From: Acidobacteriota bacterium
GTDB taxonomy: Bacteria > Acidobacteriota > Vicinamibacteria > Vicinamibacterales > JAKQTR01
Assembly: GCA_026393755.1 (NCBI GenBank)
Contig: JAPKZO010000017.1
Coordinates: 1-64,000 of the forward strand
Direction: 5' to 3'
Length of the DNA: 64,000 bases
Part shown: positions 16,460-25,974 of the stretch, one piece after another
Numbering within the stretch: position 1 is the first letter of the stretch
Layout of the letters: each line of letters starts with the position of its first letter
The notes under the pieces: model-generated
The model's input: only the letters and a program-made list of their open reading frames with translations
Databases searched by the model: none
Told to the model about the DNA's origin: nothing
Position numbers and translations under genes: made by a program

Positions 16460-18208
16460 TCACCGTCCCTGCGCGATGGGTGCAGGCCGAAGGTGGAACA
16501 GGTAGTCCGCGTCCGATCTGGTGACCAGTTCCCAATCGGGGCTTGCCAGCGCCTCAGCAATGATCCCCGCCGCCAGGTCAGGATACCGGGCGCTGTGCAG
16601 CACGACATAGTCGACGCCCAGTGCACGAAAGGTCTGCGTGCCGTTGGGGCCGGGAAACGCCGCCATGTGACTGATCACGCGAGAATACCCCGGGGGCTCC
16701 GCGCGGCCGAACCCATTCACGATTGGGTGCCAGTGCACCGTCGAGTACAGGAGATAGTCGGCTGGCAGCGTCCACTCTTCGCGCCGGTCGCGGTGGGTAG
16801 GAAGCGACACGACTGCATGTGCGTCGAGCGTGGCCAGATAGAGATAGACGGGCGGTATCGGCTCAGGCTTCGGTTTGCCCAGCGGGAAATCCACGACGTA
16901 CCATTCCGACAACATCACCGGGATCAGCAGGATGGTCGCGAGACGGCCCTTCCATCCGAACCTGTGGTGCAGCACGGTGGCGCCGGCACCGCCCAGCAAG
17001 GCCATCGACAACAAGAGTAATTCGGTAAAGCGGGCTGGGCACCTGAACGATGCCATAGACGGCACCCTGGCGAATAGATCGAATGGGTACCAACCTCCGC
17101 GTCCTTCTACGAACGCGGAAGACGGCCCGAGAGCCAGCAGGAGCGCCACCGCACCCAACGCCACCGAAAACACGGCGACAACCGGCGTGACTCCAGGCAG
17201 GCTCCGTCGCCGGATCGAAGGAATGGCGAGCACGCCGATGCCGATGCCAGCCAACAGCACTGCGACGGCGCCGAGGTACAGGGTCGTCTCGCCCCAGATC
17301 CAGCGCGGGCGGCCATCCCCGAGGCTGACCAGCCAACGTCCCATCCACGTGTTCAGCGGTGGATACAGCAGCGCCGTCAGATTGGCCGAGTACCTGGCTG
17401 CCTCTCCGAATCCCACGGCGGGCAAGGCCGAGTAGGGTCTGGCGAAGTAAGCAACAATGGGCAGCGTCGCGACGACGGCCACCAGGGACTGGCCTGCCAG
17501 CTTCAGCAAGCGCCGGCTGGGAGCCCCGGCGTTCGCCTGCCCGCGCCTCCCTCCCCACGTGGCGCCAATCCACAAGCATAGAAAGTACAGGGCGTTCGCC
17601 AGCAGAACCATGACGGCCATGTACCAGGAAGTCAGCACCTCGCACAGGATGGCCGCCGTCAGTGTGACCAGGCGAGGCCATGTCGGGCGAATGAACCACC
17701 GCTCGAGCGCAATGAGCGAGAGCGGAATCAGGAAGGCCCAGACCAGGTGCGCATGGGAATGCCCGTGCAGCATCCGGTAGTACGAGAATGCGTAGATCAG
17801 CCCGCCGGCCACCGCGGCCAGTCTGTCACGGACGTGGCGGTAGATCAGCGCATAGGCGGCCAGGCCGTTGGCGAACCACGACACCAGCAACACGATATTG
17901 AATCCGAGCACGGCGTTGCCGGTCGTGGCAAAGATGGGCAGCGTGAACAGGGACAGGCCAAACAGGTGCTCGTTGTAGGCGAGGCTCTGGACAGTCGGGT
18001 AGTAGTAGTTCGCCTGAAACAACGGCAGCCCGTGGAGCAGGGCGTGATTGTCCCACGCCAGCACCCACGCGCCAAGTCTCGCGTCGCCAGGATAAACGGC
18101 CGAACTCAGCTCGGAGAAGTTACAGAACGGCCCTGCCATGATGACGGTGGCAATGGCAAACACGGCGGCAACCGACAACCCGCGGAGGAACCGTGTCACC
18201 TGCTTCAC
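16460..18208 (-). CDS. Polytopic membrane protein, GT-C glycosyltransferase-like
   Basis: 582 residues with roughly ten hydrophobic helices. The first periplasmic loop contains YPGDARLGAWVLAWDNHAL, an acidic motif like those of GT-C lipid-linked sugar transferases, and a soluble C-terminal region follows. It starts with GTG 27 bp after the RND pump gene, so it may be co-transcribed, though no functional link is obvious. The GT-C assignment rests on topology and the acidic loop, not on a recognised family. Confidence 0.6.
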   Translation of the reverse strand: MKQVTRFLRGLSVAAVFAIATVIMAGPFCNFSELSSAVYPGDARLGAWVLAWDNHALLHGLPLFQANYYYPTVQSLAYNEHLFGLSLFTLPIFATTGNAVLGFNIVLLVSWFANGLAAYALIYRHVRDRLAAVAGGLIYAFSYYRMLHGHSHAHLVWAFLIPLSLIALERWFIRPTWPRLVTLTAAILCEVLTSWYMAVMVLLANALYFLCLWIGATWGGRRGQANAGAPSRRLLKLAGQSLVAVVATLPIVAYFARPYSALPAVGFGEAARYSANLTALLYPPLNTWMGRWLVSLGDGRPRWIWGETTLYLGAVAVLLAGIGIGVLAIPSIRRRSLPGVTPVVAVFSVALGAVALLLALGPSSAFVEGRGGWYPFDLFARVPSMASFRCPARFTELLLLSMALLGGAGATVLHHRFGWKGRLATILLIPVMLSEWYVVDFPLGKPKPEPIPPVYLYLATLDAHAVVSLPTHRDRREEWTLPADYLLYSTVHWHPIVNGFGRAEPPGYSRVISHMAAFPGPNGTQTFRALGVDYVVLHSARYPDLAAGIIAEALASPDWELVTRSDADYLFHLRPAPIAQGR

Positions 18209-18235
18209 ACCTCGGGCATCGCGGGGTTGGCGTCC

Positions 18236-21200
18236 TCAGACTCCGCTTGCGGGACCATCGGCGGAGACGCCGAGTGCCGGGAGCGCCGACGCTTTCACGG
18301 ATTTCCGATGATCCAGCCACGTCTGAAACCGCTCCATGTAGATGTAAAAGATCGGCGTCACGAAAAGGGTCAGCGTCTGCGACACAATCAGGCCGCCCAC
18401 CACCGCGAGGCCCAGCGGCCGCCGCGCTTCGGAACCGGCGCCCCAGCCGAGCGCGATCGGCAAGGTGCCCATCAGCGCCGCCCCCGTGGTCATCATGATC
18501 GGCCGGAAGCGGACGCGGCACGCTTCGTAGATGGCCTCGCTGGCGCTCAGGTTGTCCCGGCGCCGCGCCTCAATCGCGAAGTCGATCATGATGATGCCGT
18601 TCTTCTTCACCAGCCCCACCAGCATGATGACGCCGACGAAGGCGTAGATGTTCAGATCGTGCTTGAACAGCAGCAACGTCAGCAGCGCCCCGAAGCCCGC
18701 CGCGGGAAGGCCCGACAAAATGGTGAGCGGGTGGATGAAGCTCTCGTAGAGGATGCCGAGCACCACGTAGATGACGAAGATCGCGAGCGCGAGTACCCAC
18801 CCCAGGCCGGTCATCGAATCCTGAAACGCCTGCGCCGTGCCCTGGAAGCTGCCCGCCACGGTGGCCGGCAGCGTGTCGCGAGCGACGGCCTGCACACGCG
18901 CCACCGCGTCGCCCAGCGCGACGCCCGGCCGTAGATTGAATGACAGTGTCACCGACGGGAGCTGGCCGGTGTGGTTGACCGACAGCGGTCCAACGGTCTG
19001 ACGCGTGGAAACGATGGTCGAGAGCGGTATGAGCTTGCCGGCGGCCGTCTGCACGTACAGCATGGACAAGGCGGCGGGATCGCGCTGATACCGTGGCGCG
19101 ACCTGCAGGATGACCTGGTATTGATCGTCGGGCGCGAAGATCTGCGACACCTGCCGCGATCCGTACGCCGAGGTCAGCGCCAACTCGACCTGGTCCACCG
19201 TGAGGCCGAGCGTCGCAATCCGGTCGCGGTCCAGATCGACGGTGATCTGCGGGTTGCGGATCTGCAGATCGGACGTCACGTCTTCGATACCGTCGATGGA
19301 TCGCAGCGCGCCTTCGAACCGCGGCGCCGAGCGATACAGTTCCTCGGTGTCCGGATCCTGCAGCGTGTACTGATACTGGCTGCGCGTCATCATGCCGCCG
19401 ATGCGAATCGCCGGCGGATTGGTCAGAAACACCCTGATGCCCGGGATGCGGGCGAACTTCGGCCGCAATGCCTCGATCACCCGGTCGGCGTCGAGCGATC
19501 GCTCGGCGCGAGGCTTGAGGTCCACGTTCAGGCGGCCGCCGGACCCGAACACATTCGCGGTGTAACCGGCGACGTTGTCATCGCCTGCCAGGACGTTCAT
19601 CACGTCCTTGACGCGGGCGACGCTGGCCTCGAACCCGAGTCCCTGCGCGGTCTCAATCTGGCCGCTCAGCTGGCCGGTGTCCACGCTGGGAATGAACCCC
19701 ATCGGGATGATCGTGAACAGATACACGGTGCCGGCGAGCACGAACCCCAGCACCACCATGGTGGTGCCCTTGAATCGGATGGTCTGCCGCAGCGACCACG
19801 AGTAGCCCCTCAGCCACCCGTCGAACATCCGCTCCATCACGTTGTAGAAACGCCCATGCCGAATCGCGTGGGGCGCCTTCAGGAACCGGCTGCAGAGCAT
19901 CGGCGTCAGCGTCAGCGACACGAGCCCGGACACGAGAATGGCCGCACCGATCGTCACCGCGAACTCGTGCATCAGCCGGCCGACGACGCCGCCCATGAAC
20001 AGCACCGGAATGAAGACGGCGGCCAGCGAGAGCGTCATCGAGATGATCGTGAACGCGATCTCCTTCGAGCCGTCGAGCGCGGCTTGCAGCCGCGGCTTCC
20101 CCATCTCCATGTGCCGGACAATGTTCTCCAGCATGACGATGGCGTCGTCGACGACGAACCCGACCGAGAGCGTCAGCGCCATCAGCGACAGATTGTCGAG
20201 GCTGTAGCCGAAGACGTACATCACCGCGAAGGTGCCGACGATCGAGAACGGCAGCGCGAGACTGGGAATGATCGTCGCCGACACGTTCCGCAGAAACAGA
20301 AAAATGACGAGGACGACGAGGCACACGGTCAGCAGCAGCGTGAACTTCACGTCGTCGACCGAGTTGCGGATCGGCACCGACCGATCGCTCCGGACCCTCA
20401 GCTGGACCGATGCGGGAAGCTGCTGCTCGAGTTGAGGAAGCAGCGCCTTGATGCGCTCGACGACTTCGACAGTGTTGGTGCCAGGCTGCCGCTGGATCGC
20501 GAGGTAAATCGTCCGGGACCCGTTGTACCAGCCGGCGTTGCGCTCGTTCTCGACGCCGTCGTAGACGTGCGCCAGTTCGTCCAGACGGACCGCGCTCCCG
20601 TTCCGATACGCGACCACGATCGAGGCGTATCCTTCGGCGTTCAGCAGCTGTCCTGCGGCCTGGATGACGTAGTTGCGGTCGGGCCCGTACAGCGTCCCGG
20701 TCGGGCGGTTGACGTTCGACGAGGCAATCGACTGCGCCACCTGGTCGATGCCGATCTGCCTGGACGCGAGCTGCTGAGGATCGACATCGACGCGCACGGC
20801 ATACTTCTGCGACCCGAACACATTGACCTGCGCCACGCCCGTGATCATCGAGAGGCGCTGCGCGAGGAGGTTCTGTGCATACCGATCGAGCTGCGAGAGT
20901 GGCAGCGTGGACGAACTCAGCGTCAGGAACAGCACCGGTGAGTCTGCGGGATTGACCTTCTGGAACGACGGTGGCGAGGGCATCCCCGGCGGCAGCTGTC
21001 GCTGTGCCCGCGCAATCATCGACTGGACGTCCTGGGCCGCCGCGTCGATCGACCGGCTCAGGTCGAACTGAATCGTGATATTGGTGCCGCCTTGCGTGTT
21101 GCTGGAACTGATGGAACTGACGCCCGCAATGGTCGAGAACTGCTTTTCGAGTGGCGTCGCGACCGAGGCCGCCATCGTCTCGGGACTGGCACCCGGCAGA

Positions 21201-21349
21201 TTCGCGTTCACCTGGATCGTCGGAAAATCGACGGTCGGCAGATCGTTCACCGGCAGCAGCCGGTAGCCCATCACTCCGAAGATCAGGATCGAAAAGACCA
21301 GCAGCGTCGTCGCCACGGGGCGACGGATGAAGGGTTCCGCAACGTTCAT
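18236..21349 (-). CDS. RND efflux transporter, inner-membrane subunit (AcrB/MdtBC type)
   Basis: 1037-residue HAE1-type resistance-nodulation-division pump. The N-terminus MNVAEPFIRRPVATTLLVFS is classical. The proton-relay aspartate pair sits in GFVVDDAIVMLENI, and the C-terminal half repeats the fold (LVGLVKKNGIIMIDFAIEARR). It would export drugs or hydrophobic compounds using the proton gradient. The start follows the adaptor gene by 12 bp with a GAGG site. No outer-membrane TolC-type channel is encoded alongside, so that component must come from elsewhere. Confidence 0.95.
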   Translation of the reverse strand: MNVAEPFIRRPVATTLLVFSILIFGVMGYRLLPVNDLPTVDFPTIQVNANLPGASPETMAASVATPLEKQFSTIAGVSSISSSNTQGGTNITIQFDLSRSIDAAAQDVQSMIARAQRQLPPGMPSPPSFQKVNPADSPVLFLTLSSSTLPLSQLDRYAQNLLAQRLSMITGVAQVNVFGSQKYAVRVDVDPQQLASRQIGIDQVAQSIASSNVNRPTGTLYGPDRNYVIQAAGQLLNAEGYASIVVAYRNGSAVRLDELAHVYDGVENERNAGWYNGSRTIYLAIQRQPGTNTVEVVERIKALLPQLEQQLPASVQLRVRSDRSVPIRNSVDDVKFTLLLTVCLVVLVIFLFLRNVSATIIPSLALPFSIVGTFAVMYVFGYSLDNLSLMALTLSVGFVVDDAIVMLENIVRHMEMGKPRLQAALDGSKEIAFTIISMTLSLAAVFIPVLFMGGVVGRLMHEFAVTIGAAILVSGLVSLTLTPMLCSRFLKAPHAIRHGRFYNVMERMFDGWLRGYSWSLRQTIRFKGTTMVVLGFVLAGTVYLFTIIPMGFIPSVDTGQLSGQIETAQGLGFEASVARVKDVMNVLAGDDNVAGYTANVFGSGGRLNVDLKPRAERSLDADRVIEALRPKFARIPGIRVFLTNPPAIRIGGMMTRSQYQYTLQDPDTEELYRSAPRFEGALRSIDGIEDVTSDLQIRNPQITVDLDRDRIATLGLTVDQVELALTSAYGSRQVSQIFAPDDQYQVILQVAPRYQRDPAALSMLYVQTAAGKLIPLSTIVSTRQTVGPLSVNHTGQLPSVTLSFNLRPGVALGDAVARVQAVARDTLPATVAGSFQGTAQAFQDSMTGLGWVLALAIFVIYVVLGILYESFIHPLTILSGLPAAGFGALLTLLLFKHDLNIYAFVGVIMLVGLVKKNGIIMIDFAIEARRRDNLSASEAIYEACRVRFRPIMMTTGAALMGTLPIALGWGAGSEARRPLGLAVVGGLIVSQTLTLFVTPIFYIYMERFQTWLDHRKSVKASALPALGVSADGPASGV

Positions 21350-21361
21350 GATGTCCTCAGG

Positions 21362-22675
21362 TTACCGGCTGCCCTGCCGGCCGCCGTTGCCGGTCGTCTG
21401 GGTTCCGCCCGGGCGGCCTCCCGGCCCGCGGCCCGCGTTGGCGTCGGTCCGTTCCGACACGCTCGCGCCAGGCGTGAGGCGAAGCTGCCCGTCGGTCACC
21501 ACCACCTCTCCGGCGGAGAGTCCCTCGGCCACAACGACGGCGTCACCCTGCTGCCGGTCGACCCTGACCGGCCGCATTTCGACCGTGCGATCCGGCTTCA
21601 CGACGTAGATGAACTGGCCGTCCTGGGACATCTGAACGGCGGTTGCGGGCACGAGCAGCGCGTTGGCCTCGGTGGTCAGTTGAAGTGTCACCTGCACGAA
21701 CGCGCCCGGCCACAACTGGCGATCGCTGTTCGGGAACGTCCCCTTCAAACGGATCGTCCCGGTCGTCGAATCGACCATGTTGTCGATGAAACTGAGGACG
21801 CCCCGGGCAGAGACCGTGGGGGCGCCTGGCGATGACGCCTCCCCGGTTGAGCCGCTAGTCCCTGGAGGCGTAGCGCTCGCGTCACCCTCGGCCGGCGCGA
21901 TCGGGTCCGATGGCGCGGGCCCGGCCGTGGTGACCGGAAGCGGCTTCTGCGCCTGGTAGCGACGGATGTCGGTCAGGTAGCGGCCGGGGACGGCGAAGGT
22001 CACGTAGACGGGCGACAGTTGGTTGATGACGACGAGCGCCGTCGTGTCGTTGGCCCGGATCAGGTCTCCAACGTGCGCACCGAGTGTTCCGGTCCGTCCG
22101 TTGATCGGGGACTTGATGTCCGTATACTGAAGGTTCAGCCGCGCACCTTCGAGTGCGGCCTTGTCAGCCGCGACGGTGGCAGCCGAGGACTCGACGCCGG
22201 CGAGTTGAGTGTCGTTTTGATCGCGCGGAATCAGCCCGCGCTTGAACAGCGTCTCGGTTCGCGCCTGTTGGGCCCGCGCGTTCTGCAGCGTCGCCGTGTC
22301 GCGCGCAAGAACGGCTTCAGCCTGCTGCACGGTCGCCAGAAACGGCCGGGAATCGAGACTGAAGAGCGGCTGGCCGATGGCTACCTCCTGGCCCTCCGCG
22401 AAGTGAACGGCGCTCAACTGGCCCGTCACCTGGGATCGAATCTGCACGCTGGACATCGCCTCGACCGTCCCGACAACCTGGAGCGTCACCGGCACGGCCC
22501 GCTGCTCGACGCGCGCGGTGACGACGGGCACAGGGCCGGCAGCTCCACGTCCACCGGCCCGGCCAGACTGGCTGCCAGCCGACGATCCGTCGGCGCGGCT
22601 GCCGGAAGACGAACACGCGGCCAGCAACAACGGCAGAGCAACGACCGACGCAACGCGGCAGGAGTGTCTGAACAT
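21362..22675 (-). CDS. RND efflux periplasmic adaptor (membrane fusion lipoprotein)
   Basis: 437-residue HlyD/AcrA-like adaptor. A lipoprotein signal with lipobox LLAAC is followed by a Gly/Arg-rich linker, lipoyl halves (VVGTVEAMSSVQIRSQVTGQ; NGRTGTLGAHVGDLI), an alpha-hairpin rich in Ala/Gln/Thr, and a beta-barrel. The barrel carries an unusual Pro/Ala/Ser-rich insertion (~residues 245-290: GPAPSDPIAPAEGDASATPP). First gene of the pump operon; a TATACT box lies 8 nt before its start. Confidence 0.93.
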   Translation of the reverse strand: MFRHSCRVASVVALPLLLAACSSSGSRADGSSAGSQSGRAGGRGAAGPVPVVTARVEQRAVPVTLQVVGTVEAMSSVQIRSQVTGQLSAVHFAEGQEVAIGQPLFSLDSRPFLATVQQAEAVLARDTATLQNARAQQARTETLFKRGLIPRDQNDTQLAGVESSAATVAADKAALEGARLNLQYTDIKSPINGRTGTLGAHVGDLIRANDTTALVVINQLSPVYVTFAVPGRYLTDIRRYQAQKPLPVTTAGPAPSDPIAPAEGDASATPPGTSGSTGEASSPGAPTVSARGVLSFIDNMVDSTTGTIRLKGTFPNSDRQLWPGAFVQVTLQLTTEANALLVPATAVQMSQDGQFIYVVKPDRTVEMRPVRVDRQQGDAVVVAEGLSAGEVVVTDGQLRLTPGASVSERTDANAGRGPGGRPGGTQTTGNGGRQGSR

Positions 22676-22683
22676 ATCCCTTC

Positions 22684-22689
22684 AGTATA
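22684..22689 (-). promoter_or_regulatory. -10 box of the RND efflux operon
   Basis: Minus-strand TATACT, then GAAGGGAT and ATG 22675. The expected transcription start is within a few bases of the ATG. No convincing -35 and no nearby regulator gene. Confidence 0.4.
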
Positions 22690-22698
22690 GCCGGACCG

Positions 22699-25600
22699 CT
22701 ACTTGACCGTTCGCGGGTCTCGGTTCGCGTCCTTCTCAAGGAAGGGCACGCCCTCGGCAAACCACTTCGGCGCCGGGGCACCCTTCAAATAGTGATTGAA
22801 GAACTGAAAGTAGCGAATCGTCAGGTCCTTGCGGTTGGCCATGCCTCGCAGGCCGTGCCCCTCACCCGGATAGGCCAGCAGAACGGCCTTCTTGTTGTTG
22901 TAACGAAGCGCGTTGTAGAAGCCGAGCCCGTTCGTGAACGACACGGTGGGGTCGGCCGTGCCGTGCATGATCAGGAATGGCGCCGTCACTTCAGGCACGT
23001 GCGTGAGCGCCGACTCGAACCGGTACATCTCCGGCTTGTCCCACGGTGACACGCCCTCGCGCCCTTGACTAAAGAGATAGTAGTCGTGTCCGTTGGCGCC
23101 GCTGCCGCCGCTCACCTGGTACGACCAGCCCCAGTTCTGGTTGAAGTCCACGGTCAGGTCGGTCACGCCCGCGCCCATTCCGACCGCGGCAAACAGCCTC
23201 GACCGTGTGCCGATGAAGGCCGCGCCTTCGCCGCCGTAACTGTGCCCGTTGATCCCGATGCGCTTCGGATCGACGTAGCCCATCTCGATCACCTTCCGCA
23301 CGGCCGCCTCAACACACTCGAGCATGTCGCTGTGCGACGCGCCGGTCCGGAAGTAGATGTCCGGCATCATCGTCACGTAGCCCTCGCTCACCGCCTGGAT
23401 GGGCGACGAGCCCATGCTGCTGAGGTAGCTCGGCGCGTTGTAGCGGTTGAGGTTCTGGGAATTCTTCTCGTAGAAGTTCACCAGCATCGGGCGCTTCTCG
23501 CCGGGCGTGTAGTCGTCGGGAATCGAGAGAATCCCCTGCAACCGCACGCCGTCCTTGTTCTTGAAGTCGAACAGGAGCCGATGACCCCACAGGTACTCGG
23601 CCTGCTGCGGGTTGGCATTGGTGATCTTCCTGGCATCCTTGAAGTTCGAATCCGAAACGCGCAGGTCCGGGAACTCGACATACGTCTGACGAGTGAACAG
23701 GAACTTGTCCGCCTTGGCAGCCTTCACAGGATTGCTGAACGCCGCGTCCTCGTACACAACTTCCTTCAGTTGGCCGGCAGCCAGCTCGTAGAAGCCGGCC
23801 TTCTTGGTGTATTCGCCGTACGCCGAGAGTGTGATCGGCTTCGTGAGGTCAATCGTGGCACGCATTCCGGCGCCACCGCCGCGTCCACCGCCTGGGCCCC
23901 CCGGGCCCGGCTGGCCTCCGAGTTGCGGATCGAGCGGTTCGGTCCGGACATAGCGGAACCGGATCTCCTGCTTGGCGCCGACGCCGTTGGTGAGATTGCG
24001 CGCAGCCGATCCGTCGAGCGGAAGCAGCCACAGGTCGTACCGGTGCTGGACGATGACTCCTTTGCCGTCACTGGCGTACCCGGCGATGCCGTAGGAAGGC
24101 CGCGGGCCGGGGTGGTCGAATTCCATGTCGGTGAACTTCGCCGCCGTCGTCCCGCCGAGCGTGCGCGACGTCCCCGCGTCGAGATCGTAGTCCTGGTAGT
24201 TGTTGTCCTTCCAGTAGAGGAAGTGATGGCCATCGGGCGAAATGCCGAACGTGTGGCTGCCAGTTGACGTGTTGATGAGCTGGCTCTTCAGCATCAACGT
24301 GCGTTCGCCCGTCGTGGTGTTGACGCGATAGATATCGGCGGCCGCACGCTTGTAGTCGGACACATAGCCCCGGGTGTCGCGGCCGACGGCCCAGCGGCCA
24401 TCAGGCGCGACGTCGAGGTCGCGCATCGTCGAATCGGCGAGCTTGACGAACTTCGCGCCAGACACGTCGAACGCCTGGCGGAACGTGAAGTTGCGATCCT
24501 GCTCGGCGCGAATCATCTGCATCGACTGGATGCGCTCGTCGCCCGTGTTCCAGACGTCCACGTCGGCGGCCTCGTCGGTACCGCGGCGGCGGGTCGTGTC
24601 GGGAGCCGCCACCTGCTCCTTGATACCGAAGAAGACACGCTTCTTGTCATCACTCCAGGAGAGCGTCGCGCGATCGCTGACCACCCAGCCCTTCGGAAAG
24701 CCTTCCGCCTTGGCGGGATCGAGCGTCACCGCGGCTGGCTCCGCGTCGAGCGCCGCCTGCACATTCGGGAACGCGACGAGCAGGTTGTCGCGCTCGCTCA
24801 TCTTGTCGACCGCCACGCCCTTCAGCACGGCGAGCGCCGCACCGTCTTCGCTCCATGCGAGGCGATTGTAGCTGCGCGCCGCGTTGTCCAGCGGCTGGAC
24901 GCGGCCGGTGCGCAGGTCGATCAGGAAGAGTCCGTTGCCGTCCTTCTGGACGGCATCGACTGTGTACGCGAGGAGGGTGCCCTCCTTGTTGAAACTGATG
25001 TCGCCGACGCTGCCGATGTGTTGACCGCGCCCGGTCTTCAGGCTGTAGAGCGTGGCATCGACACCACGGGGCGCCGTGGCATTCGCGCCTCCCACGCCAG
25101 ACGTGGCCGCCGGTGGGGTGCCGTCAGGGGCACCGCCCGGGTCGCTGCCCGCGCCGCCGCGACCGCCTGCGGCGCCAGCTGCGCCGGCCGCGCGCCGCCG
25201 CAGCAGCAGATAATTCGCATCCGCCGAGAAGGTGAACGACTCGACGTCCTGCCACGACTGGATCGCGCCGGTGGCCAGACTGCGCAGGTCGACATGCTGC
25301 GGAGGCGGCGGTGGTGGGGCCGCAGCACCACGACCGGCCGGACTGCCCTGTCCGACCTCCTGGGTGTCACCGCCCGCTGGCGTCGCGCCGGTCTCTCCAC
25401 CGCGTCCCCCACGCCCTCCCCTGCCGCCGCGGCCGCCGCTCGGATCAACCGAGTACGCGATCCACTTCGAATCGGCGGAGAACTTCGCGCCCGTGGCGTT
25501 CGGAATCTCGATGTCCTGATTCGTCGTGAGATTCAGCACGTGCTGAACCGGCTTGGCATCGGCCGTGGGGGTGTTGGTCAACGAGAGACCGTAAGCCACC

Positions 25601-25833
25601 CAATTGCCGTCGCCCGAGATCTCCTGGCCAGAGATGCTCCGCCATTTCGTGTAATCGTCGACGGTGAGGGCCTTCTTGCCCGCGGCCGGCGCCTGCGCCT
25701 GGGCTGGGGTCGGCGTCTGGGTCGCTGCCTGTGCGGCAGGCCAGGCGTACAGAAGGCGCAGCACGATGACGAACGCGAGTGCCAGACCAACTGGTCGGCG
25801 GTACATCCCGAATCTCGTGGCAACCTGGTACAC
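22699..25833 (-). CDS. Secreted S9-family prolyl oligopeptidase-like peptidase
   Basis: 1044-residue exported serine peptidase of clan SC, family S9. A signal region (VGLALAFVIVLRLLYAWPAAQA) and a long beta-propeller part precede the C-terminal alpha/beta hydrolase. Nucleophile S865 sits in GHSYGG, the Asp is likely in HGTADPTV, and the His in YPGEGHG. Two low-complexity inserts in the propeller are rich in Gly-Arg (~residues 125-160) and Gly-Ala-Pro (~210-250). GTG start with an AAGGAG site about 8 nt upstream. With the M28 enzyme it fits extracellular protein degradation. Confidence 0.92.
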   Translation of the reverse strand: MYQVATRFGMYRRPVGLALAFVIVLRLLYAWPAAQAATQTPTPAQAQAPAAGKKALTVDDYTKWRSISGQEISGDGNWVAYGLSLTNTPTADAKPVQHVLNLTTNQDIEIPNATGAKFSADSKWIAYSVDPSGGRGGRGGRGGRGGETGATPAGGDTQEVGQGSPAGRGAAAPPPPPPQHVDLRSLATGAIQSWQDVESFTFSADANYLLLRRRAAGAAGAAGGRGGAGSDPGGAPDGTPPAATSGVGGANATAPRGVDATLYSLKTGRGQHIGSVGDISFNKEGTLLAYTVDAVQKDGNGLFLIDLRTGRVQPLDNAARSYNRLAWSEDGAALAVLKGVAVDKMSERDNLLVAFPNVQAALDAEPAAVTLDPAKAEGFPKGWVVSDRATLSWSDDKKRVFFGIKEQVAAPDTTRRRGTDEAADVDVWNTGDERIQSMQMIRAEQDRNFTFRQAFDVSGAKFVKLADSTMRDLDVAPDGRWAVGRDTRGYVSDYKRAAADIYRVNTTTGERTLMLKSQLINTSTGSHTFGISPDGHHFLYWKDNNYQDYDLDAGTSRTLGGTTAAKFTDMEFDHPGPRPSYGIAGYASDGKGVIVQHRYDLWLLPLDGSAARNLTNGVGAKQEIRFRYVRTEPLDPQLGGQPGPGGPGGGRGGGAGMRATIDLTKPITLSAYGEYTKKAGFYELAAGQLKEVVYEDAAFSNPVKAAKADKFLFTRQTYVEFPDLRVSDSNFKDARKITNANPQQAEYLWGHRLLFDFKNKDGVRLQGILSIPDDYTPGEKRPMLVNFYEKNSQNLNRYNAPSYLSSMGSSPIQAVSEGYVTMMPDIYFRTGASHSDMLECVEAAVRKVIEMGYVDPKRIGINGHSYGGEGAAFIGTRSRLFAAVGMGAGVTDLTVDFNQNWGWSYQVSGGSGANGHDYYLFSQGREGVSPWDKPEMYRFESALTHVPEVTAPFLIMHGTADPTVSFTNGLGFYNALRYNNKKAVLLAYPGEGHGLRGMANRKDLTIRYFQFFNHYLKGAPAPKWFAEGVPFLEKDANRDPRTVK

Positions 25834-25844
25834 GGGCGATCTCC

Positions 25845-25968
25845 TTCAGGGGTCGGGTCAAATTATGTGTAGAGTCTCGGAGAGCTTACAGAATTGTAAT
25901 CGTGGGTTGCAACCTACGGACTCGTCATTGGCTCGAGACTCCGTCGATCATTCGTCTCGACCCCTGAA
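25845..25968. repeat. Inverted repeat bracketing the S9/M28 intergenic region
   Basis: 11-bp perfect inverted arms TTCAGGGGTCG (25845-25855) and CGACCCCTGAA (25958-25968), about 102 bp apart, enclose an AT-richer segment. The left arm overlaps the S9 ribosome site (AAGGAG). It resembles a small MITE- or REP-like element. Confidence 0.5.
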
Positions 25969-25974
25969 CTCCGC

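Noticed and set aside
18971-20941. 656-codon open frame on the plus strand
   Set aside because: Exact antisense of the RND pump gene; rich in Arg/His/Asp/Gln with no recognisable motif. A shadow of high-GC codon use.
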